Notes under the pieces: generated by a model
What the model was told of the DNA's origin: nothing
Seen by the model: only the letters and a program-made list of their open reading frames with translations
Database searches by the model: none
Made by a program: the position numbers and the translations under genes
Origin: Sphingomonadales bacterium UBA2683
GTDB taxonomy: Bacteria > Pseudomonadota > Alphaproteobacteria > Sphingomonadales > Sphingomonadaceae
Assembly (NCBI GenBank): GCA_002354635.1
Contig: DELZ01000002.1
Span: 372,001 to 436,000, forward strand
Length of the DNA: 64,000 nucleotides
Reading direction: 5' to 3'
Shown: positions 8,500 to 16,991 of the stretch, piece after piece
How positions within the stretch are numbered: the stretch's first letter is position 1
How the letters are laid out: each line of letters begins with the position of its first letter

Positions 8500-9129
8500 T
8501 TACGCGGTTTTCGCTGGCTGGGCGTCTGGTTCGCGTCCGTAATTTGGTCTGGCGGGTAATGTCTTCATCGCGCTGGCCACTAAAGAGACATGCGCAGCAT
8601 TTGGCAATATCGAAAAATGGCTGTCGATGCCCGCTGTGCCGGCCAACTCCGCAGCGGCAGAACCGGCAATCACATCCGCCTTTATCTGGCCTGCAGCCTG
8701 GTCCGGCGTGAGCGTTGCAAAGGGTGCCATCGGCTCGCCGGTCGCAGCAAAATTCTGCAGGAAATATTCGCCGTGCCCCGCGAGCATGGCGACGCAGACG
8801 GGCTGCGGTCTGTCCAGCTGGTCCAGAGCCTGAGCGGCAACCAGCGAAAGGCAGCTATATCCGTGTATCTCGGCGCCCCAAGCCAGAGCCAACGCTTTTG
8901 CCGCGGAGATACCGATACGCACACCGGTAAAGCTTCCCGGTCCGCAATTGACGAGAATCCTGTCCGCTCTCCCGCGATCGGGAAGCTGTGCGATTGCCGG
9001 GATCAGCTTCTCCGCATGGCCGCGACCGATTTCGGCATAGTCCGCCGCAATCCGTGCGCCATCCTCGAACAGCGCGACGGAACAGGCGGTGGTGGCTGTA
9101 TCGATCGCGAGAAGGCGCGCGCCCATCAA
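8500..9129 (-). CDS. tsaB: tRNA threonylcarbamoyladenosine modification protein TsaB
   Basis: 209-residue ASKHA-fold protein, partner of TsaD/TsaE in making t6A37 on ANN-decoding tRNAs. The N-terminal phosphate-1-like motif LLAIDTATTACSVAL (about 5-19) and GPGSFTGVRIG (about 65-75) are family signatures. TsaB is a non-catalytic dimerisation partner. Either Met1 or Met2 (9126) may be used. It lies between the nitroreductase gene and rimI on the same strand, with gaps of only 3-4 bases on each side. Confidence 0.95.
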   Translation of the reverse strand: MMGARLLAIDTATTACSVALFEDGARIAADYAEIGRGHAEKLIPAIAQLPDRGRADRILVNCGPGSFTGVRIGISAAKALALAWGAEIHGYSCLSLVAAQALDQLDRPQPVCVAMLAGHGEYFLQNFAATGEPMAPFATLTPDQAAGQIKADVIAGSAAAELAGTAGIDSHFSILPNAAHVSLVASAMKTLPARPNYGREPDAQPAKTA

Positions 9130-9133
9130 CCGG

Positions 9134-9727
9134 TCAGATCAGGCTGTTGAATTTGTCGAAATCCGGACGGGGGCTGCGATCGAAAATCGTTGATGGATCG
9201 CCATAGCCCAGCGTCGAGATGAAGTTCGATTTGATATGCGGCTGGTCGCCGAAAAATTCCTTGTCGACGGCATCATTGTCAAAGCCCGACATGGGCCCCG
9301 TGTCGAGTCCGAGCGCGCGAGCCGCCAGAATAAAATAGGCGCCTTGCAGCGAACTGTTGCGCATCGCATGGACCTTGCGCGCTTCGGGGTCGCCCTCGAA
9401 CCAGCTTTTGGCATCGGCGTGGGGAAAAAGTTCAGGCAGATGCTCGTGAAAATTTTGATCCATGCCGATGATTACGGCTGCCGGCGCTTTGCGGATTTTG
9501 TCCTGATTGCCTTCTGCCGACAGGTTCGCCAGCCGATCGCGTGACTGCTGGCTGTGACACCAGATCAGCCGGGCCGGCAGCATATTTGCACTGGTAGGAC
9601 CCATTTTCATCAGGTCCCAGATCTCGTGGAGCTGGTCGACCGAGACCGGCTTGTCGTAATAGCCGTTATAGGTTCGTGCTTCGAGAAACAGCTGATCCAG
9701 TGCAGCTTGACCCAGAGGACTATTCAT
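9134..9727 (-). CDS. RutE-like nitroreductase family protein
   Basis: 197-residue FMN-dependent nitroreductase-fold protein of the RutE/HadB clade (ARTYNGYYDKPV at the N-terminus, LMKMGPTSANMLPAR around residue 40). RutE reduces malonic semialdehyde to 3-hydroxypropionate at the end of the Rut uracil pathway. No other rut gene is in the window, so a different substrate such as a quinone, nitro compound or reactive aldehyde is possible. I chose ATG 9727 because AAAGG precedes it; the open frame continues to 9787 into nfuA. It sits between nfuA and tsaB. Confidence 0.85.
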   Translation of the reverse strand: MNSPLGQAALDQLFLEARTYNGYYDKPVSVDQLHEIWDLMKMGPTSANMLPARLIWCHSQQSRDRLANLSAEGNQDKIRKAPAAVIIGMDQNFHEHLPELFPHADAKSWFEGDPEARKVHAMRNSSLQGAYFILAARALGLDTGPMSGFDNDAVDKEFFGDQPHIKSNFISTLGYGDPSTIFDRSPRPDFDKFNSLI

Positions 9728-9752
9728 TGATCTGCCTTTGTTGTGGAAATTA

Positions 9753-10325
9753 TTATGCCGCCCGGACTTCGGTGACCTCGGGCACATAATGTTTCAATAG
9801 TGATTCAATACCGTGTTTCAGCGTCGCCGTGGATGACGGGCATCCGGCACAGGCACCCTGCATTTTGAGAAATACCGTGCCCTTGTTGAAACCGCGGTAG
9901 ATGATGTCGCCACCGTCATTGGCAACCGCCGGCCGCACTCTTGTTTCGATCAGTTCCTTGATCTGGGCGACGATATCGGCGTCCTCCGGATCATCATGCA
10001 CTTCCTCTTCCGGCGGCACGACAATTTCGCCAGCGCTGCCCGGTTTGAATAGCGGGAGTCCGGCGGAGAAATGATCGAGCAGGATGCTGAGCACCTGCGG
10101 CTTCTGGTCACTCCAGTCGGCACCAGGCCCGCACGTCACCGAGATGAAGTCCGAGCCAAAGAAAACGCCCGTCACATCGCCGAGCGTGAACAGTGCTTCC
10201 GCAAGCGGCGATACCTCGGCATCTTCCGGCGACGCGAAGTCGCGGGTGCCGTCGGACATGACCGGCTGGCCCAAAAGAAACTTGAGGGTCGAGGGGTTTG
10301 GTGTTTTTTCAGTTTCAATCAGCAT
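9753..10325 (-). CDS. nfuA: NifU-like Fe-S cluster carrier (NfuA/Nfu1 type)
   Basis: 190-residue Fe-S carrier. The N-terminal Nfu_N domain (about 1-88, opening ETEKTPNPSTLKF) is joined by an acidic linker to a NifU C-terminal domain (about 115-185) whose CAGC motif (Cys159, Cys162) holds a shared 4Fe-4S cluster at the dimer interface. This architecture is that of mitochondrial NFU1 and its alphaproteobacterial relatives. Likely clients include MiaB and LipA; miaB is nearby. The start at 10325 matches the family N-terminus, though its Shine-Dalgarno is weak. It is divergent from the M16 peptidase gene. Confidence 0.93.
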   Translation of the reverse strand: MLIETEKTPNPSTLKFLLGQPVMSDGTRDFASPEDAEVSPLAEALFTLGDVTGVFFGSDFISVTCGPGADWSDQKPQVLSILLDHFSAGLPLFKPGSAGEIVVPPEEEVHDDPEDADIVAQIKELIETRVRPAVANDGGDIIYRGFNKGTVFLKMQGACAGCPSSTATLKHGIESLLKHYVPEVTEVRAA

Positions 10326-10447
10326 ATCTGGTATCTGGCGATTATCGGCCGCCCGATCAAGGGCTAAACACAAGGCGAGGCGCTGTGAGCCAAGAATCTC
10401 GGGAATATTCACTGGCCAGTAAGATTGGGGCTGCTTATATCCGGCCC

Positions 10448-13366
10448 ATGATAACCATGATATTCTCATTTGTTCCCCGCATTTTCACGCTCCTGCTGCT
10501 CTGCAGCATGCTGGCTGTGCCCGGTACGGCTTTCGCTCAAGACCCTGAGGGCGATAGCGTCGTCCCCTGGCTTTACGAGAACAGCGATATCCCGGTCGAC
10601 AAGAGCTGGACCTTTGGTGAGCTGGACAATGGATTGCGCTATGCGGTCAAACGCAATGGCGTGCCCCCCGGACAGGTATCGATCCGGTTGCGGGTCGATG
10701 TGGGGTCGCTGATGGAGACCGAGGCAGAGCAGGGCTTTGCCCATTTCATGGAACATCTGACCTTTCGCGGCTCGACCTATGTTCCGGATGGAGAGGCCAA
10801 ACGGGTCTGGCAGCGTCTGGGCGCGACATTTGGCAGTGACAGCAATGCCGAGACCACGCCCACGCAAACCGTCTACAAGCTCGATCTTCCCAATGCCACC
10901 AAAGCCAGTCTCGACGAGAGTCTGAAGATATTGTCGGGCATGGTGAGTTCGCCGGGATTGAGCATCACGGCGGTCAATGCGGAGCGTCCGGTGGTCCTGG
11001 CAGAATTGCGCGAGCGCGCCGGGCCTCAGACCAAGGTGCAGAATGCCACCCGGGAATTATTTTTTGCCGGGCAGCGCCTGGCCAACCGGGCGCCGATCGG
11101 AACGCCGGAAACCCTGAGTGCCGCCACCCCGAAGATGCTGCAACTGTTCCACCAGCGCTGGTATCGTCCGGAGCAAACGGTGATCGTCATTGCCGGTGAC
11201 GGTGATCCGGCGATGTTCGAGGATCTGCTCAACAAGCATTTTGCCAAATGGCAGGGCAAGGGGGAGGCCGGAACCATTCCGGACTTCGGTCAACCTCAGG
11301 ACATAGCCGATATCAGCCGCGTCTTGATCGAACCGACTTTGCCGCGGTTCATTTCGATGGTCGTGGCGCGGCCGTGGGAACAGGTTGAAGACACGATCGT
11401 CTACAATCAGCAGATTTTGATCGATCTGCTGGCGTTGCAGTTGATCAATCGCCGGCTCGAGGCGCGGGCGAGAGCCGGCGGCAGCTATTTGCAGGCTAGC
11501 GTCGGACAGGATGATGTCAGCCGCTCGATTGACGGAACCTTTATCAATATCGTCCCCTTGGGTGACGATTGGGAGGCTGCGTTGCAGGACGTCCGCGCGG
11601 TTATCGCAGACGCGACGAACAAAGCGCCGTCCGAAGCGGACATCGCTCGCGAAATCGCGGAATTTGATGCGGCACTGGCTATCGGCGTGGAAAGCTACCA
11701 GACAGAAGCGGCGCGGAAACAGGCCGACAATATCATCAATGCCGTAGACATTCGGGAGACCGTTGCGACACCGCAGATAGCGCTTGATGTGTTCAGGGGG
11801 ATGCGGGATTTGTACACGCCGGAACGGCTGCTCGAATCAACGCGCAATCTATTCACGGGCGTTTCTACCCGCGCTTTGCTGGCATCGCCCGATGCGATCG
11901 ATGGCGGAACGGTCAGGCTGGCGAAGGCGCTCAGAAGCAATGTCGACGCGGCCAGCGATGTTCGCGTCGCCCAGTCCGATATCGGATTTGAATCGCTGAA
12001 AAAGATCGGCAAAAAGGGAGCGATCAAATCGTCCCGGAAGATCGAGCGTTTTGATGTCGAGCAGCTTGAGCTGACCAATGGTGTCAGGGTGCTGCTGTTT
12101 CCCAACACGGCCGAGCGCAACAAGATCATGGTCAATACCCGTTTCGGCCATGGCTTCAGCGGACTGTCTTCGCGTCAGGAGACACTCGCATGGTCCGGTG
12201 CTCTCGCGCTTATGGCCAGCGGCGTGGGCGATCTGGGTCAGGAGGAACTCGACAAAATCACCACCGGTCGCAGGATCGGACTGGGATTCGATGTCGACAA
12301 CGACGCTTACGAGATTACCGCCGATACCAGACCGTCGGATCTGGAAGACCAGTTGCATCTGATCGCAGCGAAGCTGGCGTTCCCTCGCTGGGACGCAGCC
12401 CCTGTGATCCGCAGCAAAGCCGCCGCGCTCATCGGATATGACAGTTTTTCGGCTTCTCCACAGGCCGTTCTCGAACGCGATCTGGAATGGCTTGTGCGGG
12501 GCAAGGATCCACGCTGGAAGACGCCCGACAAGGCGGATTTCAGCGAACTGACGGCCGGGAATTTCAGACAGTTCTGGGAGCCGATTCTCGCCAGCGGTCC
12601 GATCGAGCTGATGCTCTTTGGTGATTTCGACCGGGACCAGGCTGTGGAATCGATCCTCAAGACGTTCGGTGCATTGAAAAGCCGCAAGCCACAGGCGCTG
12701 CCGGCCGATACCCAATCTCCACAATTTCCGGCACCGCAGGCGGGGCCGGAAATCCTTGTTCACAAGGGTGACAAGGAGCGGGCCGCTGCGATGGTGGCAT
12801 GGCCGACTGGCGGCGGGCTGGAAAATGTGAGGGAAAGCCGCAAGCTCGAGGTGTTGACATCCATATTCAATGATCGCCTTTTTGAGATCCTCCGTTCCCA
12901 GCAGGGCGCAAGCTACAGCCCCCAGGTGATCAATAGCTGGCCGGTGGAATTTGAATCAGGCGGCTATATCGGGGCGCAAAGCCAGCTGACGCCTGACAAT
13001 GTCGATCGCTTTTACAATGTTGTCGAAATGATCGCCCGGGATTTGCGGGAAAAACCGGTTAGCGCTGACGAACTGCAGCGGGTGGTGGAGCCGCTCCGCC
13101 AGCTCATCGCACGGGCCAGCAGCGGCAACAGTTTCTGGATGAGCCAGATGGAGGGCGCGAGCTTCAATCCCCAGAAATTTGTCGCGCTGCAAAGCCTGCT
13201 CAGCGACTACACCGTGATAACACCGGAGGAGGTGCAGGCTCTGGCCCGCAAATATCTGGACGACACAAAGAAATGGAAGCTGGTGGTCCTGCCGGAGTCC
13301 AGTCGCCTCGCCGCCAATGACAATGAACCAGCCAGAAAACCGTTGGAAGCCGCAGCCAGCAATTAG
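10448..13366 (+). CDS. Exported M16 family zinc metallopeptidase
   Basis: 972-residue pitrilysin-family (M16) protease made of two fused M16 halves. The inverted zinc motif HXXEH is intact as His99-Phe-Met-Glu102-His103 in AHFMEHLTFRG. An N-terminal signal peptide (about 1-30, ending PGTAFAQ) predicts a periplasmic enzyme that degrades peptides. I placed the start at ATG 10448, which gives a clean signal peptide; ATG 10457 is also possible and the longer frame to 10298 would bury it. The second half (from about residue 530) lacks the zinc motif, as expected. It converges on the redoxin gene with a 3-bp gap. Confidence 0.9.
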   Translation: MITMIFSFVPRIFTLLLLCSMLAVPGTAFAQDPEGDSVVPWLYENSDIPVDKSWTFGELDNGLRYAVKRNGVPPGQVSIRLRVDVGSLMETEAEQGFAHFMEHLTFRGSTYVPDGEAKRVWQRLGATFGSDSNAETTPTQTVYKLDLPNATKASLDESLKILSGMVSSPGLSITAVNAERPVVLAELRERAGPQTKVQNATRELFFAGQRLANRAPIGTPETLSAATPKMLQLFHQRWYRPEQTVIVIAGDGDPAMFEDLLNKHFAKWQGKGEAGTIPDFGQPQDIADISRVLIEPTLPRFISMVVARPWEQVEDTIVYNQQILIDLLALQLINRRLEARARAGGSYLQASVGQDDVSRSIDGTFINIVPLGDDWEAALQDVRAVIADATNKAPSEADIAREIAEFDAALAIGVESYQTEAARKQADNIINAVDIRETVATPQIALDVFRGMRDLYTPERLLESTRNLFTGVSTRALLASPDAIDGGTVRLAKALRSNVDAASDVRVAQSDIGFESLKKIGKKGAIKSSRKIERFDVEQLELTNGVRVLLFPNTAERNKIMVNTRFGHGFSGLSSRQETLAWSGALALMASGVGDLGQEELDKITTGRRIGLGFDVDNDAYEITADTRPSDLEDQLHLIAAKLAFPRWDAAPVIRSKAAALIGYDSFSASPQAVLERDLEWLVRGKDPRWKTPDKADFSELTAGNFRQFWEPILASGPIELMLFGDFDRDQAVESILKTFGALKSRKPQALPADTQSPQFPAPQAGPEILVHKGDKERAAAMVAWPTGGGLENVRESRKLEVLTSIFNDRLFEILRSQQGASYSPQVINSWPVEFESGGYIGAQSQLTPDNVDRFYNVVEMIARDLREKPVSADELQRVVEPLRQLIARASSGNSFWMSQMEGASFNPQKFVALQSLLSDYTVITPEEVQALARKYLDDTKKWKLVVLPESSRLAANDNEPARKPLEAAASN

Positions 13367-13369
13367 CTC

Positions 13370-14002
13370 CTAGAGCGAGTCGACTAGCTCCAGAATTTGG
13401 TCGTTGCCGGGCCGTTTCTTGTAATCGCCGGATACTGATTTCGCGACAATTGTTCCGCTCTTGTCGATCAGGATCACCGAAGCATAGGGGACGCCGACGG
13501 CTCTGCCTTCCGTATATTGCGGATCACGCAAGCCAAAGGCATCAATCACGGCAGATGGCTGGTCCGATAGCATTGGATATTCCAGCATCTGGTTCTTCGA
13601 GAACCGGTCCTGCTGCTCGGGACTGTCGTAGCTCAGGCCATAGAGCTGATAGCCGCGGTCCTGCAGGTCGCCGACAATCGCGTTGATCGATTTCAACTGG
13701 GTCTGGCAATAAGGACACCATTCGACCGACCGCGTAAAAACCAGCAGGGCAGGGCCCTTTTCCAGAATCTTGCCCAAGGTGGTTTGGGTGCCATTGATCA
13801 GCAAGCTTGCATCCAGAGGAGCCTGTTCGCCGACTGCAAGCCCCACATCGATGCTTTCCGCCGCGGTAAGAGGCGCAACGACCGTTTCCGGCTTGACTTC
13901 CGACTGTTCGGTGCCATCGGCATTTTTGTCAGAAGCCGGCTCGCTGCAAGCGGACAATCCCAGCGCGGCAACGGAAGACAGTGTTAAGACTGTTCGTTTC
14001 AT
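13370..14002 (-). CDS. Redoxin/AhpC-TSA-like lipoprotein
   Basis: 210-residue thioredoxin-fold protein with a lipoprotein signal (lipobox LSAC about residues 15-18), so probably anchored in the periplasm. The redox motif lies in SVEWCPYCQTQL, giving a CPYC pair typical of thioredoxin-like or peroxiredoxin-like proteins that reduce disulfides or peroxides. The linker after the lipobox is rich in Asp, Glu and Thr. The first in-frame ATG with a good signal peptide is at 14002; the open frame extends to 14065. It is followed upstream by the hslVU genes on the same strand, about 135 bases away. Substrate unknown. Confidence 0.8.
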   Translation of the reverse strand: MKRTVLTLSSVAALGLSACSEPASDKNADGTEQSEVKPETVVAPLTAAESIDVGLAVGEQAPLDASLLINGTQTTLGKILEKGPALLVFTRSVEWCPYCQTQLKSINAIVGDLQDRGYQLYGLSYDSPEQQDRFSKNQMLEYPMLSDQPSAVIDAFGLRDPQYTEGRAVGVPYASVILIDKSGTIVAKSVSGDYKKRPGNDQILELVDSL

Positions 14003-14137
14003 GATATGATTCACCCTGCTATCTAGGCACAAGTTCGCGGTTCGGCCTTGTTCCGTTACAGTCACGGAAAATTACTGCCGAAACCCAGAGACTGCGTCCA
14101 AGACCCGCTGATCCTGACCAAAATTCTGCTTTTATCA

Positions 14138-15439
14138 TCACAAGACATATTTGGACAGGTCGGTATCCTTGGCTACGTCCGAAAGCTGCTTTTCAACATA
14201 GGCCTTGTCGATGCTGATTTCTTCACCGGTTCGGTCTTCGGCGGTGAAGCTGATTTCTTCGAGCAGCTTTTCCATTACCGTCTGAAGCCGGCGGGCACCG
14301 ATATTCTCGACCGTCTCGTTCACGTTTGCAGCAATTTCCGCCAGTTTCTCGATCGCATCTTCGGTGATGCTGATCTTGACCTCCTCGGTCCCGAGCAGCG
14401 CAATATATTGCTCCGGCAAATTGGCCTTGGTTTCGGTCAATATGCGGACGAAGTCGGCTTCTGTCAGCGCCCTGAGTTCCACCCGTATCGGCAGGCGGCC
14501 CTGCAATTCGGGCAGCATGTCGCTCGGCTTTGAAATCGAAAAGGCACCCGATGCAATGAACAGGATATGGTCCGTTTTCATCGGGCCATATTTGGTTGCG
14601 ACTGTCGTCCCTTCGATCAGGGGAAGAAGGTCGCGCTGTACGCCTTCGCGGCTGACCGATCCGCCGCGCATATCGCTGACCGCGATCTTGTCGATTTCAT
14701 CCAGAAAGACGATACCGTTGGATTCTGCGTCAATCAGGGCAGCCCGCGAGATATCTTCATCGTCGAGGCGCTTGTCCGATTCTTCTTCGACCAGTTTGTC
14801 CCAGGCATCTGCAACGCGCATCTTGCGACGCTTCATGCGATTCTGGTTGAGCGCCTTGCCCATCATGTCGGAGAGATTGATCATCCCGACCTGACCGCCC
14901 ATGCCGGGAATATCCATCGGCATATTGGGCGTGTCCTCGACTTCAATCTCGATCTCGGTGTCGTTCATGTGATTGTCGACCACCCGCTGCCGGAAGCTTT
15001 CCCGGGTCGCCTCACTGGCATTTTCTCCGCATAATACGTCGAGCAGCCGCTTCATCGCCGCCTCGGCTGCGGCCTCGTGCACCGCCTGCCGCCGGCGTTC
15101 GCGTTCCAGCCGCACGGCCTCTTCCGCCAGATCACGGGCAATCTGTTCGACATCGCGACCGACATAGCCAACCTCGGTGAACTTGGTGGCCTCGACCTTG
15201 ATAAAGGGCGCATCGGCCAGCTTGGCCAGACGCCGCGAAATCTCGGTCTTGCCGCAGCCGGTGGGCCCGATCATCAGGATATTCTTGGGTGTTACTTCCT
15301 CGCGCAATTCCGCAGGAAGCCGTTGCCGGCGCCAGCGGTTACGCAACGCCACCGCGACGGCGCGCTTGGCGTCTTGCTGTCCGATGATATGTTCATCCAG
15401 TGCCTTGACGATGGCTTTGGGGGTCAGGTTCGCCTGCAT
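14138..15439 (-). CDS. hslU: HslU, ATPase subunit of HslUV protease
   Basis: AAA+ unfoldase (Clp/HSP100) that feeds substrates to the HslV peptidase. 433 residues from ATG 15439, whose MQANLTPKAIVKALD matches family N-termini; an upstream in-frame ATG at 15460 would add seven residues. Walker A GPTGCGKT is at 58-65, the I-domain insertion follows, and the C-terminus ends SKYVL, close to the tail that docks on HslV. It lies downstream of hslV in an hslV-hslU operon. Confidence 0.97.
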   Translation of the reverse strand: MQANLTPKAIVKALDEHIIGQQDAKRAVAVALRNRWRRQRLPAELREEVTPKNILMIGPTGCGKTEISRRLAKLADAPFIKVEATKFTEVGYVGRDVEQIARDLAEEAVRLERERRRQAVHEAAAEAAMKRLLDVLCGENASEATRESFRQRVVDNHMNDTEIEIEVEDTPNMPMDIPGMGGQVGMINLSDMMGKALNQNRMKRRKMRVADAWDKLVEEESDKRLDDEDISRAALIDAESNGIVFLDEIDKIAVSDMRGGSVSREGVQRDLLPLIEGTTVATKYGPMKTDHILFIASGAFSISKPSDMLPELQGRLPIRVELRALTEADFVRILTETKANLPEQYIALLGTEEVKISITEDAIEKLAEIAANVNETVENIGARRLQTVMEKLLEEISFTAEDRTGEEISIDKAYVEKQLSDVAKDTDLSKYVL

Positions 15440-15481
15440 GCTAAGTTTCTCTTCATTCATGTTGTAAAGGGCTGACGGGCG

Positions 15482-16048
15482 CTAGGCTTCGCTATCGAGC
15501 GTTTCAATGGTGACCTGGTCATTGGTGTAGACGCAAATTTCCGCCGCGATCTCCATGGCCTTTCTGGCCAGTTTTTCGGCGTCTTTCTCATAGTCCATCA
15601 AGGCGCGCGCTGCAGAAAGGGCGAAGTTTCCGCCGGATCCGATCGCCGCGATGCCTTCATTCGGTTCCAGCACGTCGCCGTTGCCGGTCAGGATCAAGGT
15701 AATATCCTTGTCGGCCACGATCATCAACGCTTCCAGGTTACGGAGATATTTGTCGGTGCGCCAGTCCTTTGCCAGCTCGACGGCCGCGCGCATCAGCTGT
15801 CCGTTATGGCGCTCCAGCTTCGCTTCCAGCCGTTCGAAAAGGGTGAAGGCATCTGCGGTCGCGCCGGCGAAGCCGCCAATCACCGATCCGTCATGCAATT
15901 GCCGAACCTTGCGAGCGTTCTGCTTCATAACGGTTTGTCCCATCGAAACCTGGCCGTCGCCGACGACGACGACCTTGCCGTTTTTTCTTACCGATAGGAT
16001 GGTTGTGCCGTGCCATTGCATCAGGCCATGTTGCTGATTTTCTGTCAT
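15482..16048 (-). CDS. hslV: HslV, peptidase subunit of HslUV protease
   Basis: Threonine-type peptidase of the proteasome beta-subunit family. 188 residues from ATG 16048; the precursor begins MTENQQHGLMQWHG and the predicted catalytic N-terminal Thr is at residue 15 (GTTILSVRKN). Conserved GDGQVS and the active-site Lys region are present. Forms a double hexamer capped by HslU, encoded 42 bases downstream. A longer frame to 16084 has no support. Confidence 0.96.
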   Translation of the reverse strand: MTENQQHGLMQWHGTTILSVRKNGKVVVVGDGQVSMGQTVMKQNARKVRQLHDGSVIGGFAGATADAFTLFERLEAKLERHNGQLMRAAVELAKDWRTDKYLRNLEALMIVADKDITLILTGNGDVLEPNEGIAAIGSGGNFALSAARALMDYEKDAEKLARKAMEIAAEICVYTNDQVTIETLDSEA

Positions 16049-16158
16049 GAACCGAGATATGGGTAATCGGATGCCGATGTGCAACCAAAGGCTTTGTCGT
16101 CTGCCGTCAGGATCGACATTTCACTGCCAAATCCCGGATTCCAGTGCTCGGGACAGGC

Positions 16159-16189
16159 AAAAAAAATGGCGGCCAAATTGGCCGCCATT
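16159..16189 (-). terminator. Rho-independent terminator after small exported protein gene
   Basis: AATGGCGGCCAA (16165-16176) and TTGGCCGCCATT (16178-16189) are exact inverted repeats. On the minus strand the hairpin is followed by a run of Ts (the A run at 16159-16166 on the plus strand). It lies 24 bases after the stop of the gene at 16213. Confidence 0.88.
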
Positions 16190-16212
16190 CCATAAATCAT
16201 GTCTGAACTGGT

Positions 16213-16452
16213 TCAGGGGGAAGTTGGCGTATCTTCGCTGCCGTCGGCTGCGATGATGATACCGGCAATAACAGCTGCTGCTGCAAGAATTGCAATAATA
16301 ATACCCGAGCCACCTTCGACATTGTTTTCGCTGTCAACAGTTGCACTGGTACGTGCAACCGACGATACGGGCTGTGCAGCCTGTGCCAAAACGGGTGCGC
16401 TTACAAGCGATGCAGCTGCTGCCGCAGCCATTCCAATTTTACCGAAACGCAT
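16213..16452 (-). CDS. Small exported Ala-rich membrane protein, function unknown
   Basis: 79-residue protein with a signal peptide (FGKIGMAAAAAASLVSAPVLAQA), a short Ser/Thr/Glu-rich linker and one strongly hydrophobic segment (GGSGIIIAILAAAAVIAGI) before an acidic tail ending TPTSP. AAGGAG is six bases upstream of ATG 16452, so I prefer this start to 16482. Similar small proteins are common in Sphingomonadales without known function. It stands alone with its own terminator. I do not recognise a domain. Confidence 0.7.
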   Translation of the reverse strand: MRFGKIGMAAAAAASLVSAPVLAQAAQPVSSVARTSATVDSENNVEGGSGIIIAILAAAAVIAGIIIAADGSEDTPTSP

Positions 16453-16830
16453 AATTAGCTCCTTCAGGGTTTCGCATTTCATTCAATACGCATGAGTCAT
16501 TGGCATAATAGGATACTGAAATCAACTACGTTATTGTTGAAAACGGGAATATTCGGTTTTCGTTGCAAAGATCACACAGGTTTAAGTTCCTCCCGCAAAA
16601 GCAGAAAATCGCGAGCCCTGATCGGCCATCTGTGATTTTGTTAACTTCGAGCTCGGGAAGTCACCGGTTTTCGGGCCTGTTCCAATATAAGACGTTAACC
16701 AATGTGCTGAAAATTGCGCTGGCATATATGCATAACAAATTGTTAACCAGCATGCATGAACCGAGAGAAATTGCGACCACTTATTTTACAGGACAACGGG
16801 ATACGGCATCCCTTTCGTCAAACTTTGCCA
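16453..16830. other. Intergenic stretch, 378 bases, no gene supported
   Basis: AT-rich region between the divergently placed small exported protein gene (16452, minus) and the small membrane protein ORF (16831, plus). It must hold the promoter of the former. A plus-strand open frame at 16563-16865 has no Shine-Dalgarno or recognisable sequence. I see no strong inverted repeat or RNA gene. Confidence 0.4.
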
Positions 16831-16974
16831 ATGACAATCGTGCAGATGGCGAGAGAAGAGCATGAATCGGAGGCTGCAGCGATAACGAAAGCCGACGGGA
16901 TCGGCGACGACGTCAGCCTGTTTCTGCTCAGCTTTCTGGCTTTCTTTACCGCCTTCTATATGTTCATATTCTGA
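16831..16974 (+). CDS. Small single-pass membrane protein, conserved-looking
   Basis: Short ORF, 47 residues from ATG 16831 or 42 from ATG 16846 (MAREEHESEAAAITKA). The charged N-terminal half is followed by an aromatic-rich hydrophobic tail (DVSLFLLSFLAFFTAFYMFIF) that would form one C-terminal membrane helix. No Shine-Dalgarno is obvious, so gene status is uncertain, but the sharp charged/hydrophobic split looks like a real tail-anchored small protein. It ends 17 bases before the stop of the convergent MFS gene. Confidence 0.5.
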   Translation: MTIVQMAREEHESEAAAITKADGIGDDVSLFLLSFLAFFTAFYMFIF

Positions 16975-16991
16975 TCCGGCCTCCGGGGCGG

